A DNA stretch of 64,000 bases from Legionella lansingensis (GTDB lineage: Bacteria > Pseudomonadota > Gammaproteobacteria > Legionellales > Legionellaceae). The notes under the pieces were generated by a model. It did no database searches. It saw only the letters and a program-made list of their open reading frames with translations, and had not been told where the DNA came from. Made by a program: the position numbers and the translations under genes. Below, in pieces: positions 8,582 to 18,474 of this stretch. The stretch lies in the NCBI RefSeq assembly GCF_900187355.1, contig NZ_LT906451.1:1547001-1611000 (forward strand). Reading direction: 5' to 3'. Every line of letters starts with the position of its first letter. Positions within the stretch are counted from its first letter, which is position 1.

Positions 8582-10363
8582 ATGAGATCACATTATTGCA
8601 CCAGTATTAATGAAACCATGCTTGGACAATCTGTTAATGTTTGCGGTTGGGTTCATAATCGTCGTGATCATGGTGGTGTGATCTTCTTGGATATTCGTGA
8701 TCGTTCAGGTTTAGTGCAAGTTGTTTATGAGCCAGAATTCACAGCGGTCTTTGCAGTTGCTGAAAAGCTGCGGCATGAATTCGTTGTCCGCATCACCGGG
8801 ACAGTACGCAGCCGCCCGCAAGGTATGTTCAATGATAAAATGGCCACTGGTCATATTGAAATTCTAGGAACGGAACTAGAGATATTAAATCAATCAAAGA
8901 CACCGCCATTTTTACCTGATGAATATCAAGCTGTAAATGAGGATTTACGTTACCGCTATCGCTATTTGGATTTAAGACGAAGTGAAATGCAATACAACTT
9001 AACTCTGCGTCATAATATGATTAGTTGTATACGAGGCTATTTAAATTCGCAGGGTTTTCTTGATATTGAAACACCTATGCTTACGAAGGCGACTCCTGAA
9101 GGTGCTCGTGACTATTTGGTGCCATCGAGAGTGCACCAAGGTCAGTTTTTTGCTCTACCGCAATCGCCGCAATTGTTTAAACAATTGCTGATGATGTCAG
9201 GTTTTGATAAGTATTATCAAATTGTGCGCTGTTTCAGAGATGAGGATTTACGAGCAGATAGACAGCCTGAATTTACGCAGCTTGATATTGAGATGAGTTT
9301 TATCAATGAGTCTCATATTCAGACATTGATAGAAGGTATGCTGCAAAAGGTTTTCAAAGAGGTCTTGCAAATAGAATTGCCAGGGAAATTACCTAAGATG
9401 ACTTATGCTGAAGCGATGCGGCGATTTGGTAGTGATAAACCAGATTTACGTATTCCGCTGGAATTGGTTGATGTGGCTGATTTGGTCAAAGGCTGTGATT
9501 TCAATGTGTTTGCAACTGCAGCAGCAAATCCAGAGGGTAGGGTTGTGGCCCTTAAATTACCTGGTGGTTGTGAGTTGAGTCGTAAGGATCTTGATGGCTA
9601 TGGGGAATTTGTCGGCATCTATGGAGCTAAAGGCTTGGCGTATATCAAGGTCAATAATCTTGAACAGGGCATACAAGGTTTACAATCGCCGATCCTTAAA
9701 TTCCTTTCTGAAACCTGCGTGAAGGCTATTCTTGATCGTATGAATGCCAAGACAGGTGATGTGGTTTTCTTTGGAGCTGGTCATGCCCAGCTTGTGAATG
9801 AATCAATGGGAGCCTTGCGAGTCAAATTGGGCCATGATCGTCATCTCGTTGAGGAGGGTTGGCGTTTATTGTGGGTTGTCAATTGGCCAATGTTCGAGGT
9901 TGATTACAAAACTCAACAATTGCAAGCCATGCATCACCCATTTACTTCTCCACAAGAATTATCGACAGAAAGTTTACGCCAAAATCCAACTACAACACTT
10001 GCCAGAGCATATGACATTGTCATTAATGGTTTTGAAATTGGTGGTGGTTCAATTCGTATTCATGATCCTAAACTGCAACAAACCGTCTTTGACTTGTTGG
10101 GAATAGGTGAGCAGGAAGCAAACGAGAAATTTGGATTTTTACTGGATGCTTTGGAATACGGTTGCCCTCCTCATGGAGGTATTGCTTTGGGTATTGATCG
10201 TTTAGCAATGCTGTTAACCCATTCCAGTTCAATTCGTGACGTTATTGCGTTCCCTAAAACGCAGTCGGCTGCCTGTCTTTTGACTAACGCTCCGACTCCT
10301 GTGGGTGCTACACAACTTAATGAGTTAGGAATTCGTCTTGCGGCCACTTCAACATCCAAATAA
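8582..10363 (+). CDS. aspS: Aspartyl-tRNA synthetase
   Basis: This class II synthetase charges tRNA-Asp. Its 593 residues match the bacterial form with an N-terminal OB fold ([20 protein letters not shown]), a catalytic core and an inserted GAD domain in the middle. Motif 1 lies in [18 protein letters not shown], motif 2 in [18 protein letters not shown] and motif 3 in [14 protein letters not shown]. It is complete, with no changes at these motifs. The mechanosensitive channel gene downstream overlaps its 3' end. Confidence 0.97.
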   Translation: MRSHYCTSINETMLGQSVNVCGWVHNRRDHGGVIFLDIRDRSGLVQVVYEPEFTAVFAVAEKLRHEFVVRITGTVRSRPQGMFNDKMATGHIEILGTELEILNQSKTPPFLPDEYQAVNEDLRYRYRYLDLRRSEMQYNLTLRHNMISCIRGYLNSQGFLDIETPMLTKATPEGARDYLVPSRVHQGQFFALPQSPQLFKQLLMMSGFDKYYQIVRCFRDEDLRADRQPEFTQLDIEMSFINESHIQTLIEGMLQKVFKEVLQIELPGKLPKMTYAEAMRRFGSDKPDLRIPLELVDVADLVKGCDFNVFATAAANPEGRVVALKLPGGCELSRKDLDGYGEFVGIYGAKGLAYIKVNNLEQGIQGLQSPILKFLSETCVKAILDRMNAKTGDVVFFGAGHAQLVNESMGALRVKLGHDRHLVEEGWRLLWVVNWPMFEVDYKTQQLQAMHHPFTSPQELSTESLRQNPTTTLARAYDIVINGFEIGGGSIRIHDPKLQQTVFDLLGIGEQEANEKFGFLLDALEYGCPPHGGIALGIDRLAMLLTHSSSIRDVIAFPKTQSAACLLTNAPTPVGATQLNELGIRLAATSTSK

Positions 10364-13301
10364 ACATCACAAAACCAGCATCTTCCACCGATTTTGCTGG
10401 TTTTATCTTAGTCTGATCCTATGCGTGGTCAGTTTGCAATTGGGTTCAGGGGTAGCGCATGCAAAACCCGAGGCTAGTTCAAATCAACTCATTGAGTACC
10501 TTGTCCAGGAAAGGATGAAATTAACGCTGACTATTAATGAAGTCAAATTAATGACTCCACCAGTGGATCGTGCTGCTTATCTTAAACAGCGACAAGAAAA
10601 TGATGCCATGCTGGCTTTGAATCAGGCGAAGATCAGTAGCTTGGAGAGTTTTCTTGCTAACCAAAAGCAGCAACAACAAGATTTTACCCAACGGTTAAAG
10701 CATCTGCAGCAAACACCGTTATCGCAATCGGCACAAAAAAACTCACAAGAACGCATCGGCAAAATTAATACCCTTAATGATGTCAATAAAAAAACGATTG
10801 AATTGATTACAGAAAATTTAGCATTAGCCAATCGCTATCAAGAGGCTTTAATTTTACAGAAACAACAACTCGACCTGTGGAAATCAAAAGAGGAGATGCA
10901 AGAGCAATTACAAAAGTTGCGAAATCAGGAGGACAAATTAAATACATCTCTTGTTCGCTTATATAACAATACCATTAAACTGCAGCAAGAAATTAAAACC
11001 GATGCGGGTTTTCCTGCGACTTATGTCGCCGAAGCAAGATTATTGTTAAATAACCAGGTGATCAACTTAACACAATCTAAAATAGCTGAAATTGATTTAC
11101 AAAAGAAATTAGTTAAAGCTGGTTACTTGCTCTTAAAAGATCCAAATATAAGAACCCTGCAGAAAATTACCGACACTTATAAAGGCGCCATCACACAATT
11201 ATCAGAGATGGAACAATCTTTAAAGAGGATGGCGGCCATATTGACTGAAGAAAAGGCTCATCTACCGAATGATAAGTTAAAACAGCAATTTGTAGCATTA
11301 TTGCGAATTGTGAATACAAGAATCGAGGGTATTGCTATCCAACAGCAAACGTTGCAAGAAGATTTGGAAAATCATCAAGAAGAATTAAAAAAGCAACTTT
11401 CTGTGCGCCAAAGCCTCTCAGAATATCGTCTGGACAGTTGGCCAATTATCATTAAGCAGTTATCTCACATCCCAACACAATTTTATAGTTATTTAAAATC
11501 ACTTGCTTTAAAAGTCAAAGATAATTATTTGTGGCAAGACATGATTCCATCAGTTTTGTTGTGGGTCATGCTAGGGATCATTCTTCTTGGAGCTTATGGC
11601 TTACATAAGTTATTGAAACCACTAACAAGTGACAAGGAGCGATCGAGGCTATCTGGACATTTATACGATGGTGCTTTAGTGCTACTGAGTCGCAACATCC
11701 CACAGTTGGCTTTTTTTGCACTTATTTTTACCATATTGTATGCCAACCACATTCTTTTTTCTAACTATCAATTGCTACTCAATTTGATTTTTGTATGGCT
11801 AATCTTTCGTGCTTTAATTTTAATTGCCCGTCTGGTTTTGTTGGAGCGAATTAGTGATTCGTCAGGCAAGGATGTGCGCTTGTATTATCGTATTAAGTGG
11901 CTATTGTTAGCTGGAGGATGGACAACTGCATTGATGGTGATTAGTCATCTATTACCTCTATCTATCCTCCTTCAGGATATCTTTAATCGCTTATTCATGC
12001 TATTTCTTTTGGCTGTTTCTTTAGTGGGTTGGAAAAGCAAAGATGTGATAAGTCATTTATTGCATCCGATGTTAAAAACCAAAAAAAGATATTTTCGTAA
12101 TGCTGTCATGCTTCTGGTTGTTTTAATTCCATTAACATTATCTGTGACTGCGATGATAGGTTTAATAGGCTATATCAATATGGCTTGGACAATGAGTCGT
12201 TATGAAGTTCAAATTTTACTTATTATTACTTGCTATGTTCTAAGCCGAGGTTTATTAATTGATGCCTTAGAACTGTTATCAGAGTGGATGATTTCCTCGA
12301 TGCGTAATGGCTGGCTGTGGACTGAGGTTTTTTTAAAGCCCTTGGATAAAGTTGTTCGCCTTATGCTACTGATTTTTAGTTTGTTTGTTTTGTGTCAATT
12401 GCTTGGCTGGCATTCTGATTCTGTCATCATCGCCAATTTACTTAAGTTTGGTGAATATCCATTAGTGAATTTATCTGGGGTGTATATCACACCAATTAGT
12501 GTCCTTGAATTCCTTATTTTGCTTTCCGTATTTATTTGGGCAGCGAAATGGACGCGGGAATTCGCTTACCGCTGGCTCTATCGAGATGCTAGGGACGCTG
12601 GGATACGAAACAGTCTTTCAGTATTCACCCAATATGCCGTTATTCTTATTGGTGGCTTTATCACTCTGCGGGTTTTAGGTCTTGATTTTAGTGGTATGTC
12701 GATGGTTATTGGTGGTCTTGCTGTTGGTATGGGTTTTGGGCTGCGTGACTTTGCTTCTAACGTTGTTGGTGGCTTAATGCTTCTTATCGAGCGTCCGGTG
12801 AGGGAAGGGGACCTGATTACTTTGGGCAATTATGAAGGGAGAGTAGCACATATTGGTATTCGTTCAATGCGTGTATCCTCATGGGATAATATGGAAGTAT
12901 TAATTCCTAATGCAGAAACATTTAACAAGCCTTTCACAAATTGGACTCATCAGGATAGCATCGTACGGACTGTTATTCCTATTAAAGTGAGTCGTGCTGA
13001 TGATCCAGTGATGATCCAGCAATTAATTTTTGATGTTTTAGCCGTTATTCCCGAAATCGTGAGCGAGCCCGCACCTCAAGTATTTTTGACACAAATTGAT
13101 GATGCGTTAATCGAATTTGAAATAAGGTATTTTATTAATGTGCAATTGCATACGCGGTTTGAGATTCGCTCAAAAGTATTATTTGCTCTTACCGCTCAAT
13201 TTAAAGCTGCTGGAATCAAACCACCGATTCCACCCATCAGCGTCGAATTGAAAGAAGGTGAACATGCCTCAGCTACTGCCAAAAGTACCGTTGAGGAGTG
13301 A
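10338..13301 (+). CDS. Large MscS/MscK-type mechanosensitive channel
   Basis: The 987-residue protein has a signal peptide ending in GSGVAHA. A long Gln/Lys-rich coiled-coil periplasmic region (about 45-385) follows, then many membrane segments (about 400-780) and a C-terminal MscS domain. The pore helix is the Gly/Ala-rich stretch [20 protein letters not shown] near residue 786, and [16 protein letters not shown] is the beta domain. This is the MscK/MscM architecture, which releases solutes under hypo-osmotic shock. The TTG start at 10338 lies within aspS. No better in-frame start precedes the signal peptide, so the start is uncertain. Confidence 0.88.
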   Translation: MRPLQHPNKHHKTSIFHRFCWFYLSLILCVVSLQLGSGVAHAKPEASSNQLIEYLVQERMKLTLTINEVKLMTPPVDRAAYLKQRQENDAMLALNQAKISSLESFLANQKQQQQDFTQRLKHLQQTPLSQSAQKNSQERIGKINTLNDVNKKTIELITENLALANRYQEALILQKQQLDLWKSKEEMQEQLQKLRNQEDKLNTSLVRLYNNTIKLQQEIKTDAGFPATYVAEARLLLNNQVINLTQSKIAEIDLQKKLVKAGYLLLKDPNIRTLQKITDTYKGAITQLSEMEQSLKRMAAILTEEKAHLPNDKLKQQFVALLRIVNTRIEGIAIQQQTLQEDLENHQEELKKQLSVRQSLSEYRLDSWPIIIKQLSHIPTQFYSYLKSLALKVKDNYLWQDMIPSVLLWVMLGIILLGAYGLHKLLKPLTSDKERSRLSGHLYDGALVLLSRNIPQLAFFALIFTILYANHILFSNYQLLLNLIFVWLIFRALILIARLVLLERISDSSGKDVRLYYRIKWLLLAGGWTTALMVISHLLPLSILLQDIFNRLFMLFLLAVSLVGWKSKDVISHLLHPMLKTKKRYFRNAVMLLVVLIPLTLSVTAMIGLIGYINMAWTMSRYEVQILLIITCYVLSRGLLIDALELLSEWMISSMRNGWLWTEVFLKPLDKVVRLMLLIFSLFVLCQLLGWHSDSVIIANLLKFGEYPLVNLSGVYITPISVLEFLILLSVFIWAAKWTREFAYRWLYRDARDAGIRNSLSVFTQYAVILIGGFITLRVLGLDFSGMSMVIGGLAVGMGFGLRDFASNVVGGLMLLIERPVREGDLITLGNYEGRVAHIGIRSMRVSSWDNMEVLIPNAETFNKPFTNWTHQDSIVRTVIPIKVSRADDPVMIQQLIFDVLAVIPEIVSEPAPQVFLTQIDDALIEFEIRYFINVQLHTRFEIRSKVLFALTAQFKAAGIKPPIPPISVELKEGEHASATAKSTVEE
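10371..10404 (+). terminator. Terminator-like hairpin just after aspS
   Basis: AAAACCAGCA (10371-10380) pairs perfectly with TGCTGGTTTT (10395-10404) across a 14-base loop, and a short T run is present at the end of the right arm. It starts 8 bases after the aspS stop. It lies inside the predicted signal-peptide codons of the next gene, so it could end aspS transcripts or attenuate the channel gene. Confidence 0.5.
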
Positions 13302-13950
13302 AGCTGAACTCCTAGAACGTTGTGCACTGATTGAGGGGTGGAGCTTCTGGCAATTAGCTGCCTCATTACAAATTGACATTCCTTCCGAACACACTAAACG
13401 CAAAGGTTGGGTAGGGTTAGCGGTTGAGATGGCTTTAGGTGCTACGGCAGGAAGTAAATCACTTCCTGATTTCTCCAGCCTGGGTATTGAGCTTAAAACG
13501 TTACCAGTTAGCAGTACCGGAAAACCAGCCGAATCCACCTTTGTTACCAGTATCCCTTTACTCACTATTCACCAACAACAATGGGAAACGTCTCAATGTT
13601 ATGCAAAATTAAAACGAGTACTATGGATCCCTGTAGAAGGAGATAGACAAATTCCTTTTCCACAAAGGCGAATAGGACATGGTTTTTTATGGTCTCCTAA
13701 CCCAGCACAAGAATCTATTCTTGCTAGTGATTGGCAGGAGCTTGTGTTTATGATTAGTAGCGGCCATCTGGAAAAAATTGATGCAACTATCGGTGAATAC
13801 CTTCAAGTAAGACCTAAAGCTGCCAATGCAAGATCACTTTGCTACGGTTTTGATCAAGAAGGGAATAAAATTTTAACCCTTCCTCGAGGATTTTATCTAC
13901 GAAGCGGGTTTACGTCACAAATTTTGAATCTTGGCACTCGCTTGCAATAG
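13264..13950 (+). CDS. mutH: DNA mismatch repair endonuclease
   Basis: MutH nicks the unmethylated strand at hemimethylated GATC sites after activation by MutS and MutL. The catalytic D...ExK triad is visible as LPDFSSLGIELKTLP, the N-terminal KGWVGLAVEMALGA block is typical and the length of about 228 residues matches the family. The ATG at 13264 follows AAGGTG; a GTG two codons earlier is less likely. It overlaps the 3' end of the channel gene. Its presence implies Dam-directed strand discrimination in this organism, though dam is not in the window. Confidence 0.92.
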   Translation: MPQLLPKVPLRSEAELLERCALIEGWSFWQLAASLQIDIPSEHTKRKGWVGLAVEMALGATAGSKSLPDFSSLGIELKTLPVSSTGKPAESTFVTSIPLLTIHQQQWETSQCYAKLKRVLWIPVEGDRQIPFPQRRIGHGFLWSPNPAQESILASDWQELVFMISSGHLEKIDATIGEYLQVRPKAANARSLCYGFDQEGNKILTLPRGFYLRSGFTSQILNLGTRLQ

Positions 13951-14016
13951 ACGCTTTGCATCCTTCATAAAAGTTGATAAAGTTAAAAAAATCTTCAATT
14001 ATCAAGGGAGTAACTG

Positions 14017-14352
14017 ATGAAAAAAATTGCGCTCTTTATGTTTTCTACGATCACCATGATGAATGTATATGCGGCAGCTCAATTGACTGGCACCCCGGAA
14101 CAACAGATTCAACAATTAAATACTCAAATACAAACTCAGTTAAAGCAATTGCAAGCGCAACAACAGCAACAAATTGATACCTTAAATTCGCAATTGCAAA
14201 ACCAAATAAAGCAAATACAGGGTCAATTACAAGATCAGATCCAGAAGGTTAATCAGCAAACCCAGGCACAAATGAAACAGATACAAACTACCCTTCAGCA
14301 ACAAATTCAACAAGTTCAGCAGCAAGCGGTTCAGAGTAAGGGCGCTAGTTAA
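14017..14352 (+). CDS. Small exported glutamine-rich coiled-coil protein
   Basis: The 111-residue product has a signal peptide (MKKIALFMFSTITMMNVYAAA). It is followed by about 85 residues of Gln-dominated heptad-like repeats, with recurring QI/QL pairs such as QQIQQLNTQIQTQLKQLQ and hardly any aromatic residues. AAGGGAGTAACTG precedes the ATG at ideal spacing, so it is probably translated. It should form a long periplasmic or surface coiled coil. It matches no family I can name. Confidence 0.7.
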   Translation: MKKIALFMFSTITMMNVYAAAQLTGTPEQQIQQLNTQIQTQLKQLQAQQQQQIDTLNSQLQNQIKQIQGQLQDQIQKVNQQTQAQMKQIQTTLQQQIQQVQQQAVQSKGAS

Positions 14353-14373
14353 GGGGAGAGGCATTCGTATATT

Positions 14374-14395
14374 CCCTCTCCCTTGTGGGAGAGGG
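14374..14395 (+). terminator. Hairpin after the Gln-rich gene
   Basis: CCCTCTCCC and GGGAGAGGG form a perfect 9-bp stem around a TTGT loop between two convergent genes. There is no strong T run on either side, so it may be a dispersed repeat acting as a transcription barrier. Confidence 0.5.
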
Positions 14396-14414
14396 TAGGG
14401 TGAGGGGCAAATCT

Positions 14415-15188
14415 CTATTTATTCTCTCGATATATATGCTGCGCAGAAGCTTGTACTGTTGGCATAATGGTTAACTCAGAAATATCCACATGCGCGGGCC
14501 TCGTTGCACAATAATAGATGGCATCAGCAATATCATTTGCACGCAAGGGTGTAAAATCTTGATAAAATGCTTTAGCTTTGTGTTTATCTTGCCAACGTAC
14601 CTCACTAAATTCCGTTTCGACAGCACCAGGGGCAATTTCAGTAACCCTTATTGGGGTTCCGAACAAATCCAAACGCATTGATTTGGTAATCGCCCTGACT
14701 GCATGTTTACTCGCACAATAAACATTACCACCGGGATAACACTCCTCACCAGCTATAGAACCAATATTAATGATGTGGCCTTGATTGCGTTTAAGCATTC
14801 CAGGAAGTATGAGACGACTGACGTAAAGCAATCCTTTAATATTGGTATCTATCATTCTTTCCCAATTCTCAAAAGCTCCCTTTTGCAGAGGATCGCTTGA
14901 TAAAGCAAGCCCAGCATTGTTGATTAATATATCAATGGCTTGCCATTTAGGAGGAAGTTCAGTAACGGCAGATTCAACATCCGCTTTTGAACTGACATCA
15001 AGAGATATTGGCAAACTCTCGGTTGAATATAGTTCCTGAAACTCTCGTGAAAGGGTCTCAAGACGCTCTGTTCTGCGAGCACATAAAATGAGTTTCGCTC
15101 CATTTAACGCAAAGATGCGAGCACAAGCTTCGCCAATTCCGCTGGATGCCCCTGTAATAAACACGATTTTATCTTTAACACTCTGCAT
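14415..15188 (-). CDS. SDR-family NADP-dependent oxidoreductase (YdfG-like)
   Basis: This classical short-chain dehydrogenase has 257 residues. The cofactor motif is TGASSGIGEA (about 13-22), NNAG follows, the catalytic serine is in INIGSIAG and the YxxxK motif is YCASKHA. An arginine pair after the second strand (CARRTERL) suggests NADP preference. The C-terminal pattern PGAVETEFSEVRW resembles YdfG-type enzymes acting on 3-hydroxy acids such as serine or 3-hydroxypropionate, but substrate cannot be fixed from sequence. It stands alone and converges on the Gln-rich gene. Confidence 0.88.
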   Translation of the reverse strand: MQSVKDKIVFITGASSGIGEACARIFALNGAKLILCARRTERLETLSREFQELYSTESLPISLDVSSKADVESAVTELPPKWQAIDILINNAGLALSSDPLQKGAFENWERMIDTNIKGLLYVSRLILPGMLKRNQGHIINIGSIAGEECYPGGNVYCASKHAVRAITKSMRLDLFGTPIRVTEIAPGAVETEFSEVRWQDKHKAKAFYQDFTPLRANDIADAIYYCATRPAHVDISELTIMPTVQASAQHIYRENK

Positions 15189-15442
15189 TGAATTGGCTCC
15201 GTGACTGAAAAAAATAGACCAGATGCTCTCAGGGGTAAATTCCTACTATAAATACGGTAGTGTGTCAAATTGTTCATACATTTTTGCTTCTTCTACTCTA
15301 GCACGCCTATATGGTTTTAAACGATTTTGCGTTTAATTTGTTGCCAAACATTAAAAAATAAAGATAATTGCAACAGTCGATTCTAGTCTTTCCATAAGAA
15401 GTAGGATTGGCCCAACAATTCTAGAACATCGTAGCATCTAAT

Positions 15443-15542
15443 CTTGGGTCAAGACCCAAGAACATCGAATTACCGTGGCTTGACCACGGTATCCATGGTT
15501 CATTGAGGATCGCTGGGTACCGTGGTCAAGCCACGGTAATTC
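15443..15542. repeat. Composite palindromic repeat (REP-like, inverted pair)
   Basis: A CTTGGGT/ACCCAAG hairpin (15443-15460) is followed by two 25-bp units in perfect inverted orientation (15467-15491 and 15518-15542). Each unit forms its own ACCGTGG/CCACGGT stem-loop. The same unit in variant form occurs at 5840-5864, and a related core (GCGGACAAGCCGC) at 52391-52411. The surrounding 15189-15697 gap holds no convincing gene. Confidence 0.75.
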
Positions 15543-15600
15543 GGTTTTTGTTTTTAGCACATAAAGAAGCTTGAAGGTCGAATATTAAGGAAGATTCATG

Positions 15601-15654
15601 AAAATGTTGTTTTGTATCAAGACGGATCATCAGATGATCCCAAAACAACATTTT
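15601..15654. repeat. Double-stem palindrome between SDR and GNAT genes
   Basis: AAAATGTTGTTTTG (15601-15614) pairs perfectly with CAAAACAACATTTT (15641-15654). Inside the loop, GGATCATC and GATGATCC (15624-15640) form a second perfect 8-bp stem with a single central base. A short T run follows on the plus strand. It lies just downstream of the GNAT gene on the minus strand and may serve as its terminator. Confidence 0.65.
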
Positions 15655-15691
15655 TAACGTGGCCTAATAATTGCCAGCTGTTTTAGCGTAG

Positions 15692-15719
15692 CCTGGGTTA
15701 GGCGAAGCCGTAACCCAGG
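15692..15719. repeat. REP-like hairpin carrying the GNAT stop codon
   Basis: CCTGGGTTA and TAACCCAGG flank GGCGAAGCC, giving a nested palindrome. It contains the stop codon of the GNAT gene at 15698-15700 and encodes its last residues, so repeat insertion seems to have replaced the original 3' end. Confidence 0.6.
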
Positions 15720-16291
15720 GCTCTCTTTGGTAACCTCATCACCATTAAATGCGTTTGCTGACCCTTAAAAGCGCCTCCTTTCATCGCATATTCACCTACT
15801 GGTTTGAATCCAGCTGTCTCGTAGACATGCTTGGCCCTAGGATTATTTTCATCAGGATCAATGAAAAAAGTATCAGCCATCGGATCGATTTGTTCTTGAT
15901 AGAATACCGTAAATTTTTTTAATGTTGGTGCGGCTAGTCCTTTTCCTAGAAAGCTCTTATTGCCAATGCCAAAATCAAGGCTGATAGTATGTCCATCCCT
16001 TGATAAATATTTTCTATGAAGTTCAGTGACATCCTCTTGTGAGTCCAAAATTTCATCACTTAAGAGGAAAGCAAAGGGTTGATTATTAACAAAGCCTACC
16101 CAATATTTTGTTGTCCCATAAAAATAGTGCTGCTTGCGTCTATGGATAAAGTTGCGTATATCATCCTTATGCTCTTGGCTGTTGTCCCAGAATTCTTGGA
16201 TGTGAGGTAAGCTTAGCCATTCAAAAATAATGTTTTCGTGTTGACGATTAGCTTTCTCAAAATAAATCGAGTTAATCAAGTCTTGAATCAT
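15698..16291 (-). CDS. GNAT N-acetyltransferase (AAC(6')/IucB-like)
   Basis: The 197-residue protein resembles the AAC(6')-related acetyltransferases. It has WLSLPHIQEFWDN near the start, YWVGFVNNQPFAF as the central strand and GNKSFLGKGLAAPTLKKF as the acetyl-CoA loop. DPDENNPRAKHVYETAGFKPVGEY follows as two typical C-terminal blocks. Such enzymes acetylate aminoglycosides or siderophore hydroxylamines; the substrate here is unknown. The final residues ALGYGFA come from a palindromic repeat that also provides the stop codon. Confidence 0.82.
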   Translation of the reverse strand: MIQDLINSIYFEKANRQHENIIFEWLSLPHIQEFWDNSQEHKDDIRNFIHRRKQHYFYGTTKYWVGFVNNQPFAFLLSDEILDSQEDVTELHRKYLSRDGHTISLDFGIGNKSFLGKGLAAPTLKKFTVFYQEQIDPMADTFFIDPDENNPRAKHVYETAGFKPVGEYAMKGGAFKGQQTHLMVMRLPKRALGYGFA

Positions 16292-16426
16292 TGCAAATCC
16301 TTACATTCTACAGATTATGCAGAATGATCCTTGATTACGGCTTTGCCGCATAAAGGCTACACTGCTAGTATTAAGTCTATTTTCACTATAGCATGCATAC
16401 TATCATGAACATTATGGAACGAGATA

Positions 16427-18400
16427 ATGCATACTTGGCCTAATACAGAAGTTACAAGCCTTCTAAAGATTGAACTGCCAATTATACAAGCACCCATGGC
16501 TGGTGGGATTACAACGCCAGGGTTAGTGGCTGCTGTATCGAATGCTGGTGGTTTAGGATCGTTAGGTGCTGGATATATGAATCCAGATGCCATAAAAAAA
16601 GCCATTGGTGAAATTCGGCAATTAACTGATAAACCATTTGCTGTGAATCTTTTTATTAATGAGAAAGTGAACGTCGCTCAGTTAGAGATTCAAAAAGCCT
16701 GGGAAGCAATCACTAAATCATGTGAGGAGTTAATTAAAGATACGAACATGGTTTTGCCTCAACCCCCATATTTACCTTCATTTGAAGAGCAGATGAAAGT
16801 TATTGTTGAGGAAAATGTGCCAGTTTTTAGTTTTACATTTGGCATACCGTCAAAAGAATTACTGAAAGAATTAAAAATTAATAATATTAAACTCATTGGT
16901 ACAGCAACTACGCTTCAAGAAGCGATATTACTTGAACAAGCCGGTATTGATATTATCGTGGCTCAAGGTTGTGAAGCAGGGGGCCATAGAGGAACCTTTA
17001 TTGGCAAGGCTGAAAATGCCCTCATAGGCATCAGTTCACTAGTACCTTCCTTGTTAGACAATCTTAATACACCTATTGTCGCTGCTGGTGGCATTATGGA
17101 TGAAAGAGGAATTATTTCTGCGCTTGTTTTAGGTGCCGCGGGTGTGCAAATGGGAACAGCTTTCTTAACATGCACTGAATCTGGCGTACATCCTAAATAT
17201 AAAAATCTTCTTTTAAATACAAAGCAGGATTTAACAGTGCTCACCAAAGTTTTCTCTGGAAAATTAGCACGCGGGATTCGCAATAAATTCATTGATCATA
17301 TGGAAGCGCATCATAATGATATTCTTAAATACCCTATACAGCATGCTCTAACCAGTCCAATGCGTAAGTATGCACAAGAACAAAACAATACGGATTTTAT
17401 GTCAATGTGGGCGGGGCAAGCTGCTTTTTTATGTCAGACACTTCCTGCTCAGCAACTAATTAAAGAATTAAATAATAAGATAAAAAGTAATTCCCACGTC
17501 ATTCCGAGCGAAACGAAGGATTTCCTACGAATGATACAAAATACGTATAGCCATGAAATGCAGCAACAACTCAAAGAAAGCCTAGAATTATTGAAAATAA
17601 TTTTAGGAGATGAGCTTTTAGGGGTTTATCTTTATGGCTCATCTCTTGTAGGTGGACTACAAAAATACAGTGATATTGACTTATTCGTTGTCTCTAACCG
17701 TGCGACCACCTTAGCAGAAAAAACCAGATTAATTGCTAATCTTCTTCAAATCTCGGGTATTTACATGAAAAGCTCCAAGTTGCCTATTGAAATCACTATT
17801 GTTGAGAAGGCAGCGATTAATCCTTGGCATTATCCCCCAAACTTTGATTTTCAGTATGGTGATTGGTTACGTAAATCTTTTGAGAAGGGCATTGTTGAAC
17901 CATGGCTGACCCATGAGATGCCTGATCTTGCGATAATTGTTACTCAAGTTTTGTTAAAGAGCCAAACCTTATTTGGGTTAGAACCTCAGCAGCTATTGGC
18001 GCATGTGCCATATCATGATTTTATAAAGGCCATGCTCCATGATTTAAATAGACTTGCTACTGATCTTGAGCATGATACTCGAAATGTTCTGCTTACTTAC
18101 GCGCGGATCTGGAGTACTTTAGAAACAAATGTGATAAGGTCTAAACCTGCTGCGGCAGACTGGGTAATGCATTATTTACCTAAAGTGTACCACCCTGTGA
18201 TGAAGCGGGCCAAATCGATTTGTATCGGTGTAGAAAATGAATATTGGGATGATATTAAATTACTTGTAAAGTCTTGCGCAAATTTTATGGTAGATAAAAT
18301 CAATGAACAAACTTCATTGATAAACTTTGATGATCCCAACAAGTTAATCAAACTAGCTGAGGAATCATTTCCAGGAGATCCCTCGCTTCGCTCGGGATGA
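16427..18400 (+). CDS. Fusion: nitronate monooxygenase + AadA-like aminoglycoside adenylyltransferase
   Basis: One 657-codon frame joins two complete enzymes. Residues 1 to about 345 are an FMN-dependent nitronate monooxygenase (PIIQAPMAGGITTPGLVAAV, AQGCEAGGHRG, PIVAAGGI, GAAGVQMGTAF), which oxidises alkyl nitronates. Residues about 375-640 match ANT(3'')/AadA enzymes: YGSSLVGGLQKYSDIDLFVV with Asp416 and Asp418, EITIVEKA with Glu455, NPWHYPPNFDFQYGDW and NVLLTYARIWSTLET. These would transfer AMP to streptomycin or spectinomycin. The linker (about 355-368, HVIPSETKDFL) and the C-terminal GDPSLRSG are encoded by inverted copies of a dispersed repeat. No stop or frameshift separates the halves. 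Confidence 0.88.
   Translation: MHTWPNTEVTSLLKIELPIIQAPMAGGITTPGLVAAVSNAGGLGSLGAGYMNPDAIKKAIGEIRQLTDKPFAVNLFINEKVNVAQLEIQKAWEAITKSCEELIKDTNMVLPQPPYLPSFEEQMKVIVEENVPVFSFTFGIPSKELLKELKINNIKLIGTATTLQEAILLEQAGIDIIVAQGCEAGGHRGTFIGKAENALIGISSLVPSLLDNLNTPIVAAGGIMDERGIISALVLGAAGVQMGTAFLTCTESGVHPKYKNLLLNTKQDLTVLTKVFSGKLARGIRNKFIDHMEAHHNDILKYPIQHALTSPMRKYAQEQNNTDFMSMWAGQAAFLCQTLPAQQLIKELNNKIKSNSHVIPSETKDFLRMIQNTYSHEMQQQLKESLELLKIILGDELLGVYLYGSSLVGGLQKYSDIDLFVVSNRATTLAEKTRLIANLLQISGIYMKSSKLPIEITIVEKAAINPWHYPPNFDFQYGDWLRKSFEKGIVEPWLTHEMPDLAIIVTQVLLKSQTLFGLEPQQLLAHVPYHDFIKAMLHDLNRLATDLEHDTRNVLLTYARIWSTLETNVIRSKPAAADWVMHYLPKVYHPVMKRAKSICIGVENEYWDDIKLLVKSCANFMVDKINEQTSLINFDDPNKLIKLAEESFPGDPSLRSG
17495..17526 (+). 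repeat. Left inverted copy of dispersed repeat, in frame as linker
   Basis: The 32-bp segment, with core CATTCCGAGCGAAACGAAGG, matches the complement of 18373-18404 at 26 of 32 positions. It is read in frame as the linker between monooxygenase and AadA domains. Confidence 0.7.
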
Positions 18401-18404
18401 TATG
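18373..18404 (-). repeat. Right inverted copy of dispersed repeat, with fusion stop codon
   Basis: The core CCCTCGCTTCGCTCGGGATG is the inverted partner of the copy at 17495-17526. It includes the TGA that ends the fusion gene. The two copies bracket exactly the AadA-coding part. Confidence 0.7.
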
Positions 18405-18474
18405 TGGGGAGTTATGATAAAAAAACGCTAATGCCGAAAATGGAACTTTATTTAAGTCGTAACTACGTGCTTGG

